Numbered from the stretch's first letter, positions 14,711 to 23,859 are shown. The stretch: DNA of 64,000 bases from Streptomyces hokutonensis (GCF_000376565.1 NZ_BARG01000031.1:294195-358194); one strand, 5' to 3'. The notes: a model not told the origin generated them from the letters alone. A program made the numbers and translations.

Positions 14711-16357
14711 TCAGTTCGCCGACCGCTTGAAGGTCTTGAAGAAGGTCCCCAGCGCCTGACGGTTGGCCGCGTCGTTCCACTCGTCGGCGGGCGTCGTCCA
14801 CCGTAGCGAGAAACTGCGCCCGCCGCCGAGCAGGAACCCGCGCCCGAGCGTACGCACCCTGGCGTCGCCGGTGCCGGAGAACCACTCCAGGTCGGCCGCC
14901 TTGTCGCCCTGGTACGTCGTGGCCCTGATGTCGCCGATCTGCTGGAAGCCCTCGGTCTGCTTCAGCCCCGGCAGTACGTCGTCGCGCCAGATGGCGACCG
15001 GGTCCGGGCCCGCCTGCGTGCTGTAGGTCACGGCCAGGGTGCGCGGGTCGCCCGAGGCGCCGAAGGTGACGCGATAGGCGATGTCGCCGTCCTTCTGGGT
15101 GTCCACCACCTTCCAGCCCTTGGGGAGCGCGACGGAGAACCCCTCCGGCGCCTTGAACACCCGGAAACCGGCGGGCAGCACGGAGGCGGTGGGGGAGGGG
15201 GACGGGGACGCGGTGACCGAGGGCGAGGCGGAGGCCGCGGGGGAGGTGGGGGCCGTCGGTGAAGGCGTGGCGGAGGGGCTGTAGTTGTGTCCGTCGACGT
15301 TCTCGCCGGGAGTGCTCGCGGAGGCCGAGGCGGACGGGAGGGGCGAGGAGGGGGAGGTGGCCGACGAGGTCTCGGTGCCGGGGAGTTGGTGGGTGGCGGC
15401 GAGGACGGCGACCGTGACGGTGCCGACGGCCAGCGCGGTCCCGACGGCCATGCCGCGCCCGCTCCAGGTGGTGCCCGCGCCGCGGAAGGTGTCGTAGGCC
15501 CGCCGCAGCCGGGGCAGCGGGACGGGCTCGCGGTCCGCGTACGGGTCGTCGTGGAGGATCCGGGTGAGGGCCTCGCGGACCACGGGGCGGGTCATCCGCT
15601 CGCGGGAGTTCTTGCGCAGCAGCCCCTGGATGACCTGCGCCAGCGGCCCGGCGCGCGACGGGCCGCGCATCGGGAGCCGGTCCACACCCTTCAGGGTCGC
15701 CTCGGGGCGGCCCCGATCACGGAACGGCGGGTGCCCCTCGACCAGCGTGTAGAGGATCGCACCCAGCGCCCACAGGTCGGCGGCCGGTCCGATGCGCTCG
15801 TCGCGGGCCTGTTCGGGGGAGGCGTATGAGGGTGCGGTGAGCCGGGGGACGAGGGTGGCGCCGGCGAGTCCGAAGCCGGTGAGGACGACGGTGCCCCGGT
15901 CCCGCACGAACACCTGGCCGGGGCTGAGTTCGCCGTGCGTGATGCCCTCGTTGTGCGCGGCCTCCAGGATGTCGAGCAGTTCGAGGCCGATGCGGGCCGC
16001 CCGTACATAGTGGAACGTGCCCTGCTGGGCGAGGAGTTGGCCGAGCGGTGTGCCGTCGATCCAGTCGGTGACGGTCCACAGCGTGCCGGCGTCCTCGACG
16101 GCGTCCATGACCTGGGCGACCCGGGTGGGAGCGAGCAGCACCATGATCTCGGAGGTGCGCATGATCGCGGCGGTGGTCCGGCGCGCGCTCTCCTCGTCCA
16201 GCGCGGCGGGCAGCGTCACCTGCGTGAGGAGGCACGGGCGTTCGGCGGCCATGTCCTCGCCGTACCACGTGAGCCGGTTCGTCTCCCGATGCGCGACCTC
16301 CATGGGTCGGTATCTGCCGGCGACTGACTCGTGTACGGAGACGTGCGTCTCGACCAT
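14711..16357 (-). CDS. Membrane-anchored Ser/Thr pseudokinase
   Basis: A 548-aa PknB-like protein that lacks the catalytic residues. The glycine-rich loop and VAIK lysine are not recognisable. HRDLKPxN reads HGELSPGQ (141-148) and DFG reads GFG (161-163), while the activation-loop region (APSYASPEQARDERIGPAAD) and WALGAILYTLVEGHPPF are intact. One transmembrane helix (about 302-322), a Ser/Pro/Thr-rich linker (about 328-393) and an extracytoplasmic domain of about 150 residues follow. The second ATG (16357) has GAGGG at the right distance and is preferred over 16363. It is probably a receptor-like scaffold without kinase activity. Confidence 0.82.
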   Translation of the reverse strand: MVETHVSVHESVAGRYRPMEVAHRETNRLTWYGEDMAAERPCLLTQVTLPAALDEESARRTTAAIMRTSEIMVLLAPTRVAQVMDAVEDAGTLWTVTDWIDGTPLGQLLAQQGTFHYVRAARIGLELLDILEAAHNEGITHGELSPGQVFVRDRGTVVLTGFGLAGATLVPRLTAPSYASPEQARDERIGPAADLWALGAILYTLVEGHPPFRDRGRPEATLKGVDRLPMRGPSRAGPLAQVIQGLLRKNSRERMTRPVVREALTRILHDDPYADREPVPLPRLRRAYDTFRGAGTTWSGRGMAVGTALAVGTVTVAVLAATHQLPGTETSSATSPSSPLPSASASASTPGENVDGHNYSPSATPSPTAPTSPAASASPSVTASPSPSPTASVLPAGFRVFKAPEGFSVALPKGWKVVDTQKDGDIAYRVTFGASGDPRTLAVTYSTQAGPDPVAIWRDDVLPGLKQTEGFQQIGDIRATTYQGDKAADLEWFSGTGDARVRTLGRGFLLGGGRSFSLRWTTPADEWNDAANRQALGTFFKTFKRSAN

Positions 16358-16650
16358 GGCCATCCCTCGCTGAACCCCTGGGTCTCACCTTTCCCAGAAG
16401 TACGGCGGTTGTGATGGCGCGGTTCAAAGGAATCCCAATTCCCCGGTGGTTCTTGCCTTTTATTCAATCGCGGCGGCGGGCGGGCGGGGAAATGCCGACG
16501 GGAATACGCCCGCCCCGACCTGGTGGTAACCACCGGTAACGAGCAACTTTCCCGCCGTTGGCGCCCTGACCAGGGCCTCTTGCCCTGCCGGGGGAGAGGC
16601 ATGCGCGCGGGGACTTCCGGCGGCTACCTGGCTGTTCCCGGGAGTTCAGA

Positions 16651-17334
16651 TCAGCGGTCGGAACTGGTCAGCAGGCCGATCAGGTAGACCGTGATGGAAC
16701 GCTCAAGGGTCGCGGCGAAGGGCGTGCGGAGGAATACGAGACTCGGATCGTTGGCGTACGCGTCGCGTACGGCCGTCGCCGGATGGCTGTGCGTCCACAG
16801 TGCTCCGACGAGAACGATCGTCATGCTGGCCGCTTCGGCGACCTCCCGGTCGCCGAGCTCGGGCAGGATCTCCCGCAGCATGGCCGCCAGACCGGCGAGT
16901 CCTTCGTGGGCCCCCCGCTTGTACCTCGCGGCAGCCTCGGCGGAGACGTTGTGCTCAAGGATGCCGGCCTGGGCGCTGAGCAGTTCGCAGAGCATCCTCC
17001 GGGACGCGAAGGACGAGGCCAGCCCCGATGCCACCGACTCGGCTCGCGCGGTCGGGGAAGCCGTGCGGTCGACGCAGGCCGGCAGCTGATCGACCACCTC
17101 GGTCAGGAAATCCCGGGTCAGGCTCTCAAGGAGTTCCAGGAGGACGGCCTCCCGCGACTCGAAGTAGCGCATGACATTGGACTTTGCCAGGCCCACGCGG
17201 CGGCTCAGCTCATTGAGGCTCAGGGCGGACACCGGCATCTCGCTGAGCATGGTCGCCGCGGTTTCCAGGATGGTCCGGCGGCGGACTTCGCGCTGCTCCT
17301 CGGTTCTGGCGCGCTGGAACGTATTCATGGACAT
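16651..17334 (-). CDS. TetR-family regulator of the SDR-ALDH operon
   Basis: A 227-aa repressor with a standard N-terminal HTH (RRRTILETAATMLSEMPVSA, LSLNELSRRVGLAKSNVMRY, FESREAVLLELL) and a helical ligand domain. GGAGGT lies 9 nt before ATG 17334. It is divergent from a four-gene enzyme operon starting at 17465, and the gap contains two matching operator palindromes. The simplest reading is repression of itself and of that operon until a substrate or reactive compound binds. Confidence 0.9.
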   Translation of the reverse strand: MSMNTFQRARTEEQREVRRRTILETAATMLSEMPVSALSLNELSRRVGLAKSNVMRYFESREAVLLELLESLTRDFLTEVVDQLPACVDRTASPTARAESVASGLASSFASRRMLCELLSAQAGILEHNVSAEAAARYKRGAHEGLAGLAAMLREILPELGDREVAEAASMTIVLVGALWTHSHPATAVRDAYANDPSLVFLRTPFAATLERSITVYLIGLLTSSDR

Positions 17335-17339
17335 ATGTT

Positions 17340-17378
17340 ACAGACCTCCGGTCCCTTGCGTAGAGACCGTAGGTCTCT
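17340..17378. promoter_or_regulatory. Tandem TetR operators between regulator and SDR operon
   Basis: AGAGACCGTAGGTCTCT (17362-17378) is a perfect 7-3-7 inverted repeat. A degenerate copy, ACAGACCTCCGGTCCCT (17340-17356), lies 22 bp away centre to centre, i.e. two helical turns. Both sit directly upstream of the TetR start and would cover a divergent promoter. Confidence 0.75.
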
Positions 17379-17464
17379 TATGCTCGAAGAGCCCGCCGGT
17401 CTGTTAAGTGGCGTCGGGTCGGTCGAACGTCGGGTCCTACGAGTTCTGAGAGCGGGAGTCAGCA

Positions 17465-18301
17465 ATGACGAAGAAGGTAGCCCTGGTCACCGGTGCCTCC
17501 TCGGGCATCGGCGAGTCCGCCGCCCGACAGCTTCAGGAGGCCGGCTTCGTCGTCTACGGCGCGGCCCGACGCACCGAGCGGATGAGCGGCCTGGCGGCGT
17601 CGGGCGTACGAACGCTCGCACTCGACGTCACCAGCGAGACCTCGGCCGAGAAGGCGGTCGCCGAGATCATCGCGGCCGAGGGACGCATCGACGTCCTCGT
17701 CAACAACGCCGGCTACGGCTCGTACGGCGCCCTGGAGGACGTATCCATGGAGGAGGCCCGCGCACAGATCGAGGTGAACGTGTTCGGCCTGGCGCGGCTG
17801 ACCCAGCTGGTCCTTCCGCACATGCGCGCCCGGCGCGGCGGCACCATCGTGAACATCAGCTCCATGGGCGGCCGGTTCGCCACGCCCATGGGGGCCTGGT
17901 ACCACGCCAGCAAGTACGCGGTCGAAGGCCTCAGTGACGCGCTGCGCCTGGAGGCCAAGCGGTTCGGCATCGACGTCGTACTCATCGAGCCCGGATCCAT
18001 CCGGACCGAGTGGGGCGCGATCGCGGCCGGCAAGCTGCGGGCGACCTCCGGCCAGGGGCCGTACGCCGAACAGGCCGACGCGATGGCCAAGTCCCTTGAG
18101 CGCAGCTCGCGGCCCGGCGCCCGCATGACCTCACCCGCCACCGTCATCGGCAAGGCCGTGACCACGGCGGCGACCGCCCGTCGCCCGCGCACCCGCTACC
18201 GCGTCGGATTCGGAGCAGGCCCCCTCATCCTCCTCAACAGGCTGCTGCCGGACCGCACTTTCGACGCGCTCATCAAACGCTCGTCAGGGGTACGGGCCTG
18301 A
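17465..18301 (+). CDS. Short-chain dehydrogenase/reductase
   Basis: A 278-aa classical SDR. The cofactor site is VTGASSGIGES near residue 8, then NNAGYGSYG, the catalytic Ser in VNISSMGG and the Tyr-Lys pair in WYHASKYAVEG, followed by IEPGSIRTEWG. Such enzymes oxidise or reduce alcohols and carbonyls with NAD(P). GGGAG precedes ATG 17465. It is the first gene of a run of four (SDR, DJ-1-like, CrtC/AttH-like, aldehyde dehydrogenase) with gaps of 30-42 bp, so one operon under the divergent TetR is likely. The substrate is unknown. Confidence 0.9.
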   Translation: MTKKVALVTGASSGIGESAARQLQEAGFVVYGAARRTERMSGLAASGVRTLALDVTSETSAEKAVAEIIAAEGRIDVLVNNAGYGSYGALEDVSMEEARAQIEVNVFGLARLTQLVLPHMRARRGGTIVNISSMGGRFATPMGAWYHASKYAVEGLSDALRLEAKRFGIDVVLIEPGSIRTEWGAIAAGKLRATSGQGPYAEQADAMAKSLERSSRPGARMTSPATVIGKAVTTAATARRPRTRYRVGFGAGPLILLNRLLPDRTFDALIKRSSGVRA

Positions 18302-18342
18302 AACCCCCGACCTGAAACCAACTCCGAAGAGAAGGCAAGACC

Positions 18343-19377
18343 ATGCCCGAAACCACCAGCCCCCGCCCCAAGGCGCTCATCGTCCTGTCGTCGGCACGTC
18401 GGCTCCCGCTGAGCGTGCCCGCCGCCCACCCCGGGATACCGACCGGGTTCTTCCTCGTCGAACTCGCCGCCGTCATGGCGGAGTTCGAGAAGGACTACGA
18501 CTTCATCCTGGCCACGCCGGACGGCGAGCTGCCGCAGTTGGACGTCAACGGACTGGCTCTCAACTTCCACGCCGCCGCAGGCCTCGGCCCCGCCACCGCC
18601 CGCACCACCATTCAGACCGGAGTCGAGCGGTTCGGCCCCGAGAAGCTGCGCGAGAAGAACCCGGACCTCCTCAAGCGCCGCGAGAGCGAACTCGCCCTCG
18701 CCCGCCGGCTCCTGGGCCGCATCCCGGTCTCCGAGCCGCTCCCCAAGACGGACGCAGAGGCCATCTCCGTCCGGGCCGATGTCGTCGCCGACTTCGAGAC
18801 ATCGCCGCAGCGCGAGTACCTGTCCATCCAACAGCTCATCGAACGGCACCGCGACCCCGCCTCCGACTTCTCGCTCGCGGACATGGCCTTTGTGCATATG
18901 CCCGGCGGACACGCCCCGATGGTCGACTTCAACAACAACCCGTGGATGGGCGAGTTGCTCAACACACTCCGCGAGGTCGACGTCCCGATCTCCCTCATCT
19001 GCCACGCCCCGGTGGGCCTGACCTCGGCGCGGTACCGGGTCGACGCCGACGGGAAAGTCACGACCGATCCCGACCACGCCTTCAAGGGCGCACGGATCAC
19101 CACGGTCCCCAAGTACGGCGAGAAGGTGATGCTCGCGTCCGGGTATCCGAAGGTGCCCGGCGAGCGCACGCGCCTGACCTACTACGTCGACGTGGCCCTC
19201 AAAGAGGCCGGTTACGACGTCAGCCTCACTCTCAACCCCTCGGCCGCCAAGGTGGTCTGGGACGCCGAGCACTCCCTGCTGACCGGCAACGGCCCCCAGG
19301 CCGTGGACGAGCAGGCCGCCCGTCTGGCCGAGATCGTGCGCGGGCGGGCACGCAACTCCCTTTCGCGCACGCACTAG
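18343..19377 (+). CDS. DJ-1/PfpI superfamily protein (Hsp31-like)
   Basis: A 344-aa member of the DJ-1/PfpI class I amidotransferase-like superfamily. The elbow cysteine is C220 in ISLICHAPVGL, with E40 in GFFLVELA and the GGH of MPGGHAPM as partners. It is longer than typical Hsp31 because of an insert at about 80-180 holding a charged helix (EKLREKNPDLLKRRESELAL). Relatives are glyoxalases III, chaperones, peptidases or hydratases. Its place between an SDR and an aldehyde dehydrogenase favours aldehyde or glyoxal chemistry, but this is inference. Confidence 0.82.
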   Translation: MPETTSPRPKALIVLSSARRLPLSVPAAHPGIPTGFFLVELAAVMAEFEKDYDFILATPDGELPQLDVNGLALNFHAAAGLGPATARTTIQTGVERFGPEKLREKNPDLLKRRESELALARRLLGRIPVSEPLPKTDAEAISVRADVVADFETSPQREYLSIQQLIERHRDPASDFSLADMAFVHMPGGHAPMVDFNNNPWMGELLNTLREVDVPISLICHAPVGLTSARYRVDADGKVTTDPDHAFKGARITTVPKYGEKVMLASGYPKVPGERTRLTYYVDVALKEAGYDVSLTLNPSAAKVVWDAEHSLLTGNGPQAVDEQAARLAEIVRGRARNSLSRTH

Positions 19378-19419
19378 TTGTTGCCAGCCATCACGGCGAG
19401 AGTTGAGAGGAGACATCCG

Positions 19420-20502
19420 ATGCGCACCATGAACCGGGTGCACGGACGCAGGGCGTTGGCGGTCGCTCTCGCAGGAGTCGGCGTCGCAGCCTCCGTCGGA
19501 ATTCCGGCGGCGGCCAACGCTACCAGCGGCCACGAGCACACCGTTTCGCGGGAGGTGCCGGGGCCCGGTCCGAGCGCCGACCCCGGCTTCCCCACCTTCG
19601 TCCACATGCCCGCCGACCAGGCGGCACACCCGAACGCCACGCAGGAATGGTGGTACACCGTCGGCCACATCCGGGCCGGCGGGCACAAGTACGGCTACGA
19701 GGTGCAGCTCACCCGCAGGGGCACCACCCAGATCTCCATCACGGACGAGGAGAGCGGGGCGTACACCTCGGAGCAGAAGGCCTTCAAACCCGACCAGTTC
19801 AGCACGTCCGCGAGCGAACTCGATGTGCGGATGCCGAACGCGTCACTGTCCGGCCCGCTCGACGCCATGCACCTGCAGGCGGAACTGCCCGAGGGCAAAG
19901 GGACGTTGGACCTCAAGCTGAAGGCCGTAGGACCCACTCTCTACAACAACGGGACCGGCCTGTTTCCCTTCCTGGACGACACCAGTTACTACTACTCGCT
20001 CCCCGACCTGCAGACCACGGGCACCCTCACGCTGGACGGCGCGACCAAGCACGTCACGGGCACGTCCTGGCTCGACCGCCAGTGGGGCAACTGGAACTGG
20101 GACACGCTGCACAAGTGGACCTGGATGGCCGTGCGGCTCGACAACGGTCAAGTCCTCAACCTGTGGGACCTGTTCGACGACAAGGGAGAGAAGCACTGGG
20201 CCACCGTGCTCAGTCCCGACGGCACACACCGCGTCGTCCCCGTCAACCCGCTCGCTCCGCAGGCCACCCACTTCGAGACCAGCCCCACGACCGGCCAGCG
20301 CTACGCCGGCAAGTGGACTGTCACGATCCCCGCCCTGAACACCCAACTGGTCGTGAGGGCCAGGCCCGTGCTCCAGGAGATCCAGGCCGACCAGCCGTTC
20401 ACGCCGGGAATCAACGAGGCCGACTCAGCGGTGCGCGGTGCCTACCAGGGGCGACCGGTGACGGGCGAGGCGTACGTCGAGCAGTTCGGCGTCTGGAAGT
20501 AG
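19420..20502 (+). CDS. Secreted CrtC/AttH-like (carotenoid 1,2-hydratase family) protein
   Basis: A 360-aa precursor with a signal peptide (RRALAVALAGVGVAASVG, cleavage after AANA). The mature part has the two-lipocalin layout of CrtC/AttH proteins: NATQEWWYTVGHI near the start and the signature TSWLDRQWGNWNWD in the second half. CrtC hydrates lycopene-type carotenoids; AttH-type relatives are uncharacterised, so the activity here is open. GAGAGGAG precedes ATG 19420. An exported lipid- or terpenoid-binding domain inside a cytoplasmic redox operon is unusual. No carotenoid genes are adjacent. Confidence 0.8.
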   Translation: MRTMNRVHGRRALAVALAGVGVAASVGIPAAANATSGHEHTVSREVPGPGPSADPGFPTFVHMPADQAAHPNATQEWWYTVGHIRAGGHKYGYEVQLTRRGTTQISITDEESGAYTSEQKAFKPDQFSTSASELDVRMPNASLSGPLDAMHLQAELPEGKGTLDLKLKAVGPTLYNNGTGLFPFLDDTSYYYSLPDLQTTGTLTLDGATKHVTGTSWLDRQWGNWNWDTLHKWTWMAVRLDNGQVLNLWDLFDDKGEKHWATVLSPDGTHRVVPVNPLAPQATHFETSPTTGQRYAGKWTVTIPALNTQLVVRARPVLQEIQADQPFTPGINEADSAVRGAYQGRPVTGEAYVEQFGVWK

Positions 20503-20533
20503 GACGCCACAAGAACGGAGAACGGAGAACGTC

Positions 20534-21991
20534 ATGAGCACCACCGTCCCGCAGTTCGAGCACTGGATCGACGGCCACCCGGTGCCACCCGTCTCGGGCC
20601 GCCACCTCGACTCCACCAGTCCCCACGACGGCGAACTCGTGTCCCGCATCGCCGACGGCTCCGCCGAGGACGTCGAGCGGGCCGTCACCGCCGCGCACCG
20701 GGCCCAGCCCGCCTGGGGGCGTACGACCACCACGGAACGTTCCCGGGTCCTCACCTCCATCGCGGCCGGCCTACGCGGGAACATCGACCGGCTCGTCGAG
20801 CTGGAATGCGCCGAGGGCGGCAAACTGCCCGTGCCCGCCCGGATGGAACTGCTCATCGCCGCCGACTACTTCGAGTACTACGGCTCCATCGTGCGCACCC
20901 TCGCCGGCGACACGATCGACCAGGGCCCGCGGAACCTGACGTACACCCGGCACGAGCCCTACGGCGTCGTCGCCGTCATCACTCCATGGAACGGCCCTCT
21001 CAACCAGGGCTCCCGCGGCATCGCACCTGCGCTGGCGGCCGGCAACACGGTCGTGCTCAAGCCGAGCGAATTCACCTCGACGACCTCCCTGGAGCTGGGC
21101 CGGATCGCCGCGGAGGCCGGGCTGCCCGACGGCGTCCTCAACATCGTCACCGGACTCGGGTCCACCGTCGGCGTCCCGCTGGTCTCGCACCCCCTCGTGC
21201 GCCGCATCGGCTTCACCGGCTCGGTCGCCACCGGCCGGGCGATCGGGCGGATCGCCGCCGAGCGCGTCATTCCGGTGGGCCTCGAACTGGGCGGCAAGAG
21301 CCCGATCCTGGTCTTCGCCGACGCCGACCTCGACGCCGCCGCGCGGGCCGCGGCGATGGCCGTCCTCATCAACTCCGGACAGGTCTGCTCCGCGACCACC
21401 CGGCTGCTGGTCGAGCGCGGCGTGCAGGACGAGCTGGTACGTCGTATCGGCGCGATCCTGGACGGCAAGCGGCCCGGTGAGGACTTCGGCCCGATCGTCA
21501 CGTCCCCCCAGTTCGACAAGGTGCTCGCCATGCTGGCCACCGCACGGCAGGAGGGCGCCCGCGCCGCCGTCGGCGGGCACAAGTACGAGGACGGGGTGCC
21601 CGAGCGGGGGCTCTATGTCCAGCCGACCGTCCTCACCGACGTCAAGCCCGACATGCAAGTGGCCCGGGAGGAGGTCTTCGGACCGGTGCTGGTCGCCATG
21701 CCGTTCGACACCGAGGACGAGGCCGTCACCCTGGCCAACGCCACCGAGTACGGCCTGGCCGCCGCCGTGTGGAGCGGGGACGCCGCCCGGGGAATGGCCC
21801 TCGCCCATCGCATCGAGGCCGGCCAAGTCGCCGTCAACGGTGGGGTGATGGGCGTCGAGACACCGTTCGGCGGCTACAAGACGAGCGGCATCGGCCGGGA
21901 GAAGGGCGTCGCTGCCCTCTACGAGTACACCCAGCTCAAGACGGTCGGCGTCACCTTGCCGGACTACGGCACCAACAGAAGCGCTGCCTAG
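20534..21991 (+). CDS. Aldehyde dehydrogenase family protein
   Basis: A 485-aa NAD(P)-dependent aldehyde dehydrogenase. All hallmarks are present: ITPWNGP with N153, the cofactor loop GFTGSVATG, E251 in LELGGKS and the nucleophile C285 in NSGQVCSATTR, then EEVFGPVL and the C-terminal GGYKTSGIGREKG. The length is typical. It is the last gene of the TetR-controlled operon and presumably oxidises the aldehyde made or handled by the SDR and DJ-1-like products to an acid. It converges on the MFS gene at 22061 across a GC-rich hairpin region. Confidence 0.93.
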   Translation: MSTTVPQFEHWIDGHPVPPVSGRHLDSTSPHDGELVSRIADGSAEDVERAVTAAHRAQPAWGRTTTTERSRVLTSIAAGLRGNIDRLVELECAEGGKLPVPARMELLIAADYFEYYGSIVRTLAGDTIDQGPRNLTYTRHEPYGVVAVITPWNGPLNQGSRGIAPALAAGNTVVLKPSEFTSTTSLELGRIAAEAGLPDGVLNIVTGLGSTVGVPLVSHPLVRRIGFTGSVATGRAIGRIAAERVIPVGLELGGKSPILVFADADLDAAARAAAMAVLINSGQVCSATTRLLVERGVQDELVRRIGAILDGKRPGEDFGPIVTSPQFDKVLAMLATARQEGARAAVGGHKYEDGVPERGLYVQPTVLTDVKPDMQVAREEVFGPVLVAMPFDTEDEAVTLANATEYGLAAAVWSGDAARGMALAHRIEAGQVAVNGGVMGVETPFGGYKTSGIGREKGVAALYEYTQLKTVGVTLPDYGTNRSAA

Positions 21992-22011
21992 CGTTGTGCC
22001 GGACATGCGGG

Positions 22012-22046
22012 CCGCGGCGGAGCCGTCACACTCACGCCGCGGCTCC
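22012..22046. terminator. Possible bidirectional terminator
   Basis: Two alternative 7-bp stems overlap in the convergent gap: CCGCGGC (22012-22018) with GCCGCGG (22036-22042), and GGAGCCG (22019-22025) with CGGCTCC (22040-22046). Only one can form at a time. Confidence 0.4.
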
Positions 22047-22060
22047 GGGCCGTGCTCCGG

Positions 22061-23767
22061 TCAGGCCTCGCTCACCGCGAGCGCCGCCAGTTCGCGGTCG
22101 ACGGCGTCCTGGTGGGCCTGCGCATCCTCGCGCGCCTTCTTCGGGCTCCAGCGGCCGGCCATCACGAACACGAAGGGCAGGAAGAGGAGTTGGCCGCCCA
22201 CGCAGATCCACCACCAGGTGCGCCACTCGCCGGGACCGTCCTTCGCGGCCTTCTGCACCTTCGGGCCGTACTCCTTGAGCACCTTGAGCTGCGGCTGGGC
22301 CTTCTGTACGACGGCCAGGTCGGCGGGGCCGACCTCCTTGACCGCCTGGGCGGCCAGGGCGGGGGGTGTGGTGGTCGGCGTGTACTTGCCCAGTTCGGCG
22401 AAGAGCTGGGGGTGCGCGCCGACGATGGCCAGCGCCGGGGCGGCCTGCTTCTGTGCGACCGCGACCTCGGCGCCGTGTTCGACCAGCGGGGTGACCGAGG
22501 TGACGAGTACCGGGATGAACGCCGCCGACACGGCGACCACGATCCGTACCGTCCAGCCCCAGACCGCGAGGCCCGCGGCGGTCGCGGCCGGATTGCGCTT
22601 CTCCACGGTCTCGGTGAAGCTCGCCATCCAGGGGGCGTAGGCGATTCCGCTGAAGACACCGATCGCGACGAACAGCCAGGCGAAGGTGTAGTAGCCGGTC
22701 GTCGGGTGGGTGGCCAGGGAGGCGAAGAACGCGGTCGCCACCACGGCGCCGATCCCGCCGACGATCATGAAGGGCTTGCGCACCAGCAGCCGGTCCGAGA
22801 GCAGGCCGGCCACGATCAGCGCGAGGGCGTTCGCGGCCCAGTACCAGTTGGCCAGGCCGTTGGTGCGCTGCTCGCTGTAGCCGAAGGTGGTCGAGAAGTA
22901 GACGACGAAGTTGCCGACGGCGGCGTAGTAGAGGAGCAGGAAGACCGCGATCGCGAAGGCGGAGCCGAGGATGTCCAGGCGCAGCATCTGGCGCCACTCG
23001 CCGCGCCGTACCGCCTCGGTGTCCAGTCCCTTGGCGCGGGCCTCGACCAGGGCCCGGTCCCGCAGGCTCACCATGATCTGGTCGCGCAGCCCGGGCGACA
23101 GCTCGCGCAGGGCGAACAGGGCGACGACGAACACGACCAGCCCGGCCGCCCCGGAGTACCGCAGCTCGTCCTGCCAGGTGGCGGAGTCGAGGGTGCTGCT
23201 GGTCACCGAGGTGACGACCAGGCTGCCGATGACCGGGCCCATCGTCCAGTAGCCCATCGCGGTGGCGCGGCCGAGCTGCGGTGAGAAGTCCCGTATCAGC
23301 GCCGGGGTCGCGACCAGCACGATGCCCTCGATGACGCTGACGACGGCGAACAGCACCAAGTACGCCGTCTTGTCGGACGCGTTGGGCAGTCCGATGAAGA
23401 CCAGGAGCGCTGCGATCAGCAGTCCGTAGACCACGAGGTTCGCCCGTCCCCAGCGGTCCGCGAGGCCGGCCACGAGGGAGGCGAAGGCCCCGAAGGCGTT
23501 ACCGATGACCGAGACCCACACGAAGTAGCGGTAGGTCATGTCGAAGTGCGTGATGATCGACGTCGCCACCGCGTACTGGATGTAGAGCATGTAGTAGAGC
23601 ACGACGGTCGTGACCACCACGATCGCCAGATACGACATGCGTCGCCCGGTGGCCGGATACGCCGGCAGATCGCGGCGGTACAGCCGGGCGAGCGCGCCAC
23701 GGGAGCCGGCGCCGGGCGCGTCGGTACCCGGGTTACTCGTGTCAAAGGGTGCGGAAGCGGAAGACAT
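22061..23767 (-). CDS. MFS transporter with large extracytoplasmic loop
   Basis: A 568-aa transporter with 12 hydrophobic segments and the motif A region LADRWGRANLVVYG after TM2. Unusually, about 75 hydrophilic residues (roughly 455-530, Ala/Gln/Lys-rich, including VAQKQAAPALAIVG and KVLKEYGPKVQKAAKDG) separate the last two helices. The ribosome-binding site AGGGAG precedes ATG 23767. A perfect 18-bp palindrome lies 75 bp upstream, but no regulator gene is adjacent. Similar long-loop MFS proteins occur in actinomycetes with unknown substrates. Confidence 0.85.
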   Translation of the reverse strand: MSSASAPFDTSNPGTDAPGAGSRGALARLYRRDLPAYPATGRRMSYLAIVVVTTVVLYYMLYIQYAVATSIITHFDMTYRYFVWVSVIGNAFGAFASLVAGLADRWGRANLVVYGLLIAALLVFIGLPNASDKTAYLVLFAVVSVIEGIVLVATPALIRDFSPQLGRATAMGYWTMGPVIGSLVVTSVTSSTLDSATWQDELRYSGAAGLVVFVVALFALRELSPGLRDQIMVSLRDRALVEARAKGLDTEAVRRGEWRQMLRLDILGSAFAIAVFLLLYYAAVGNFVVYFSTTFGYSEQRTNGLANWYWAANALALIVAGLLSDRLLVRKPFMIVGGIGAVVATAFFASLATHPTTGYYTFAWLFVAIGVFSGIAYAPWMASFTETVEKRNPAATAAGLAVWGWTVRIVVAVSAAFIPVLVTSVTPLVEHGAEVAVAQKQAAPALAIVGAHPQLFAELGKYTPTTTPPALAAQAVKEVGPADLAVVQKAQPQLKVLKEYGPKVQKAAKDGPGEWRTWWWICVGGQLLFLPFVFVMAGRWSPKKAREDAQAHQDAVDRELAALAVSEA

Positions 23768-23841
23768 ACGACTCCCTTTGGAGCTGCTGGGGACAGGGTG
23801 AGCGGCGGGAAGCTGGGGGCCTTTCCGTCCGGCGGAGCGTA

Positions 23842-23859
23842 GTACCGACTAGTCGGTAC
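23842..23859. promoter_or_regulatory. Perfect 18-bp palindrome, TetR-type operator
   Basis: GTACCGACTAGTCGGTAC is fully palindromic and resembles operators bound by many actinobacterial TetR proteins. It lies upstream of the MFS gene at 23767 with no TetR gene next to it, so the regulator probably acts from elsewhere. Confidence 0.7.

Noticed and set aside
19420..20502. Carotenoid biosynthesis cluster based on the CrtC-like protein
   Set aside because: No crtB, crtI or cyclase is adjacent and the protein is secreted; the squalene/phytoene-like gene is 10 kb away in another unit.
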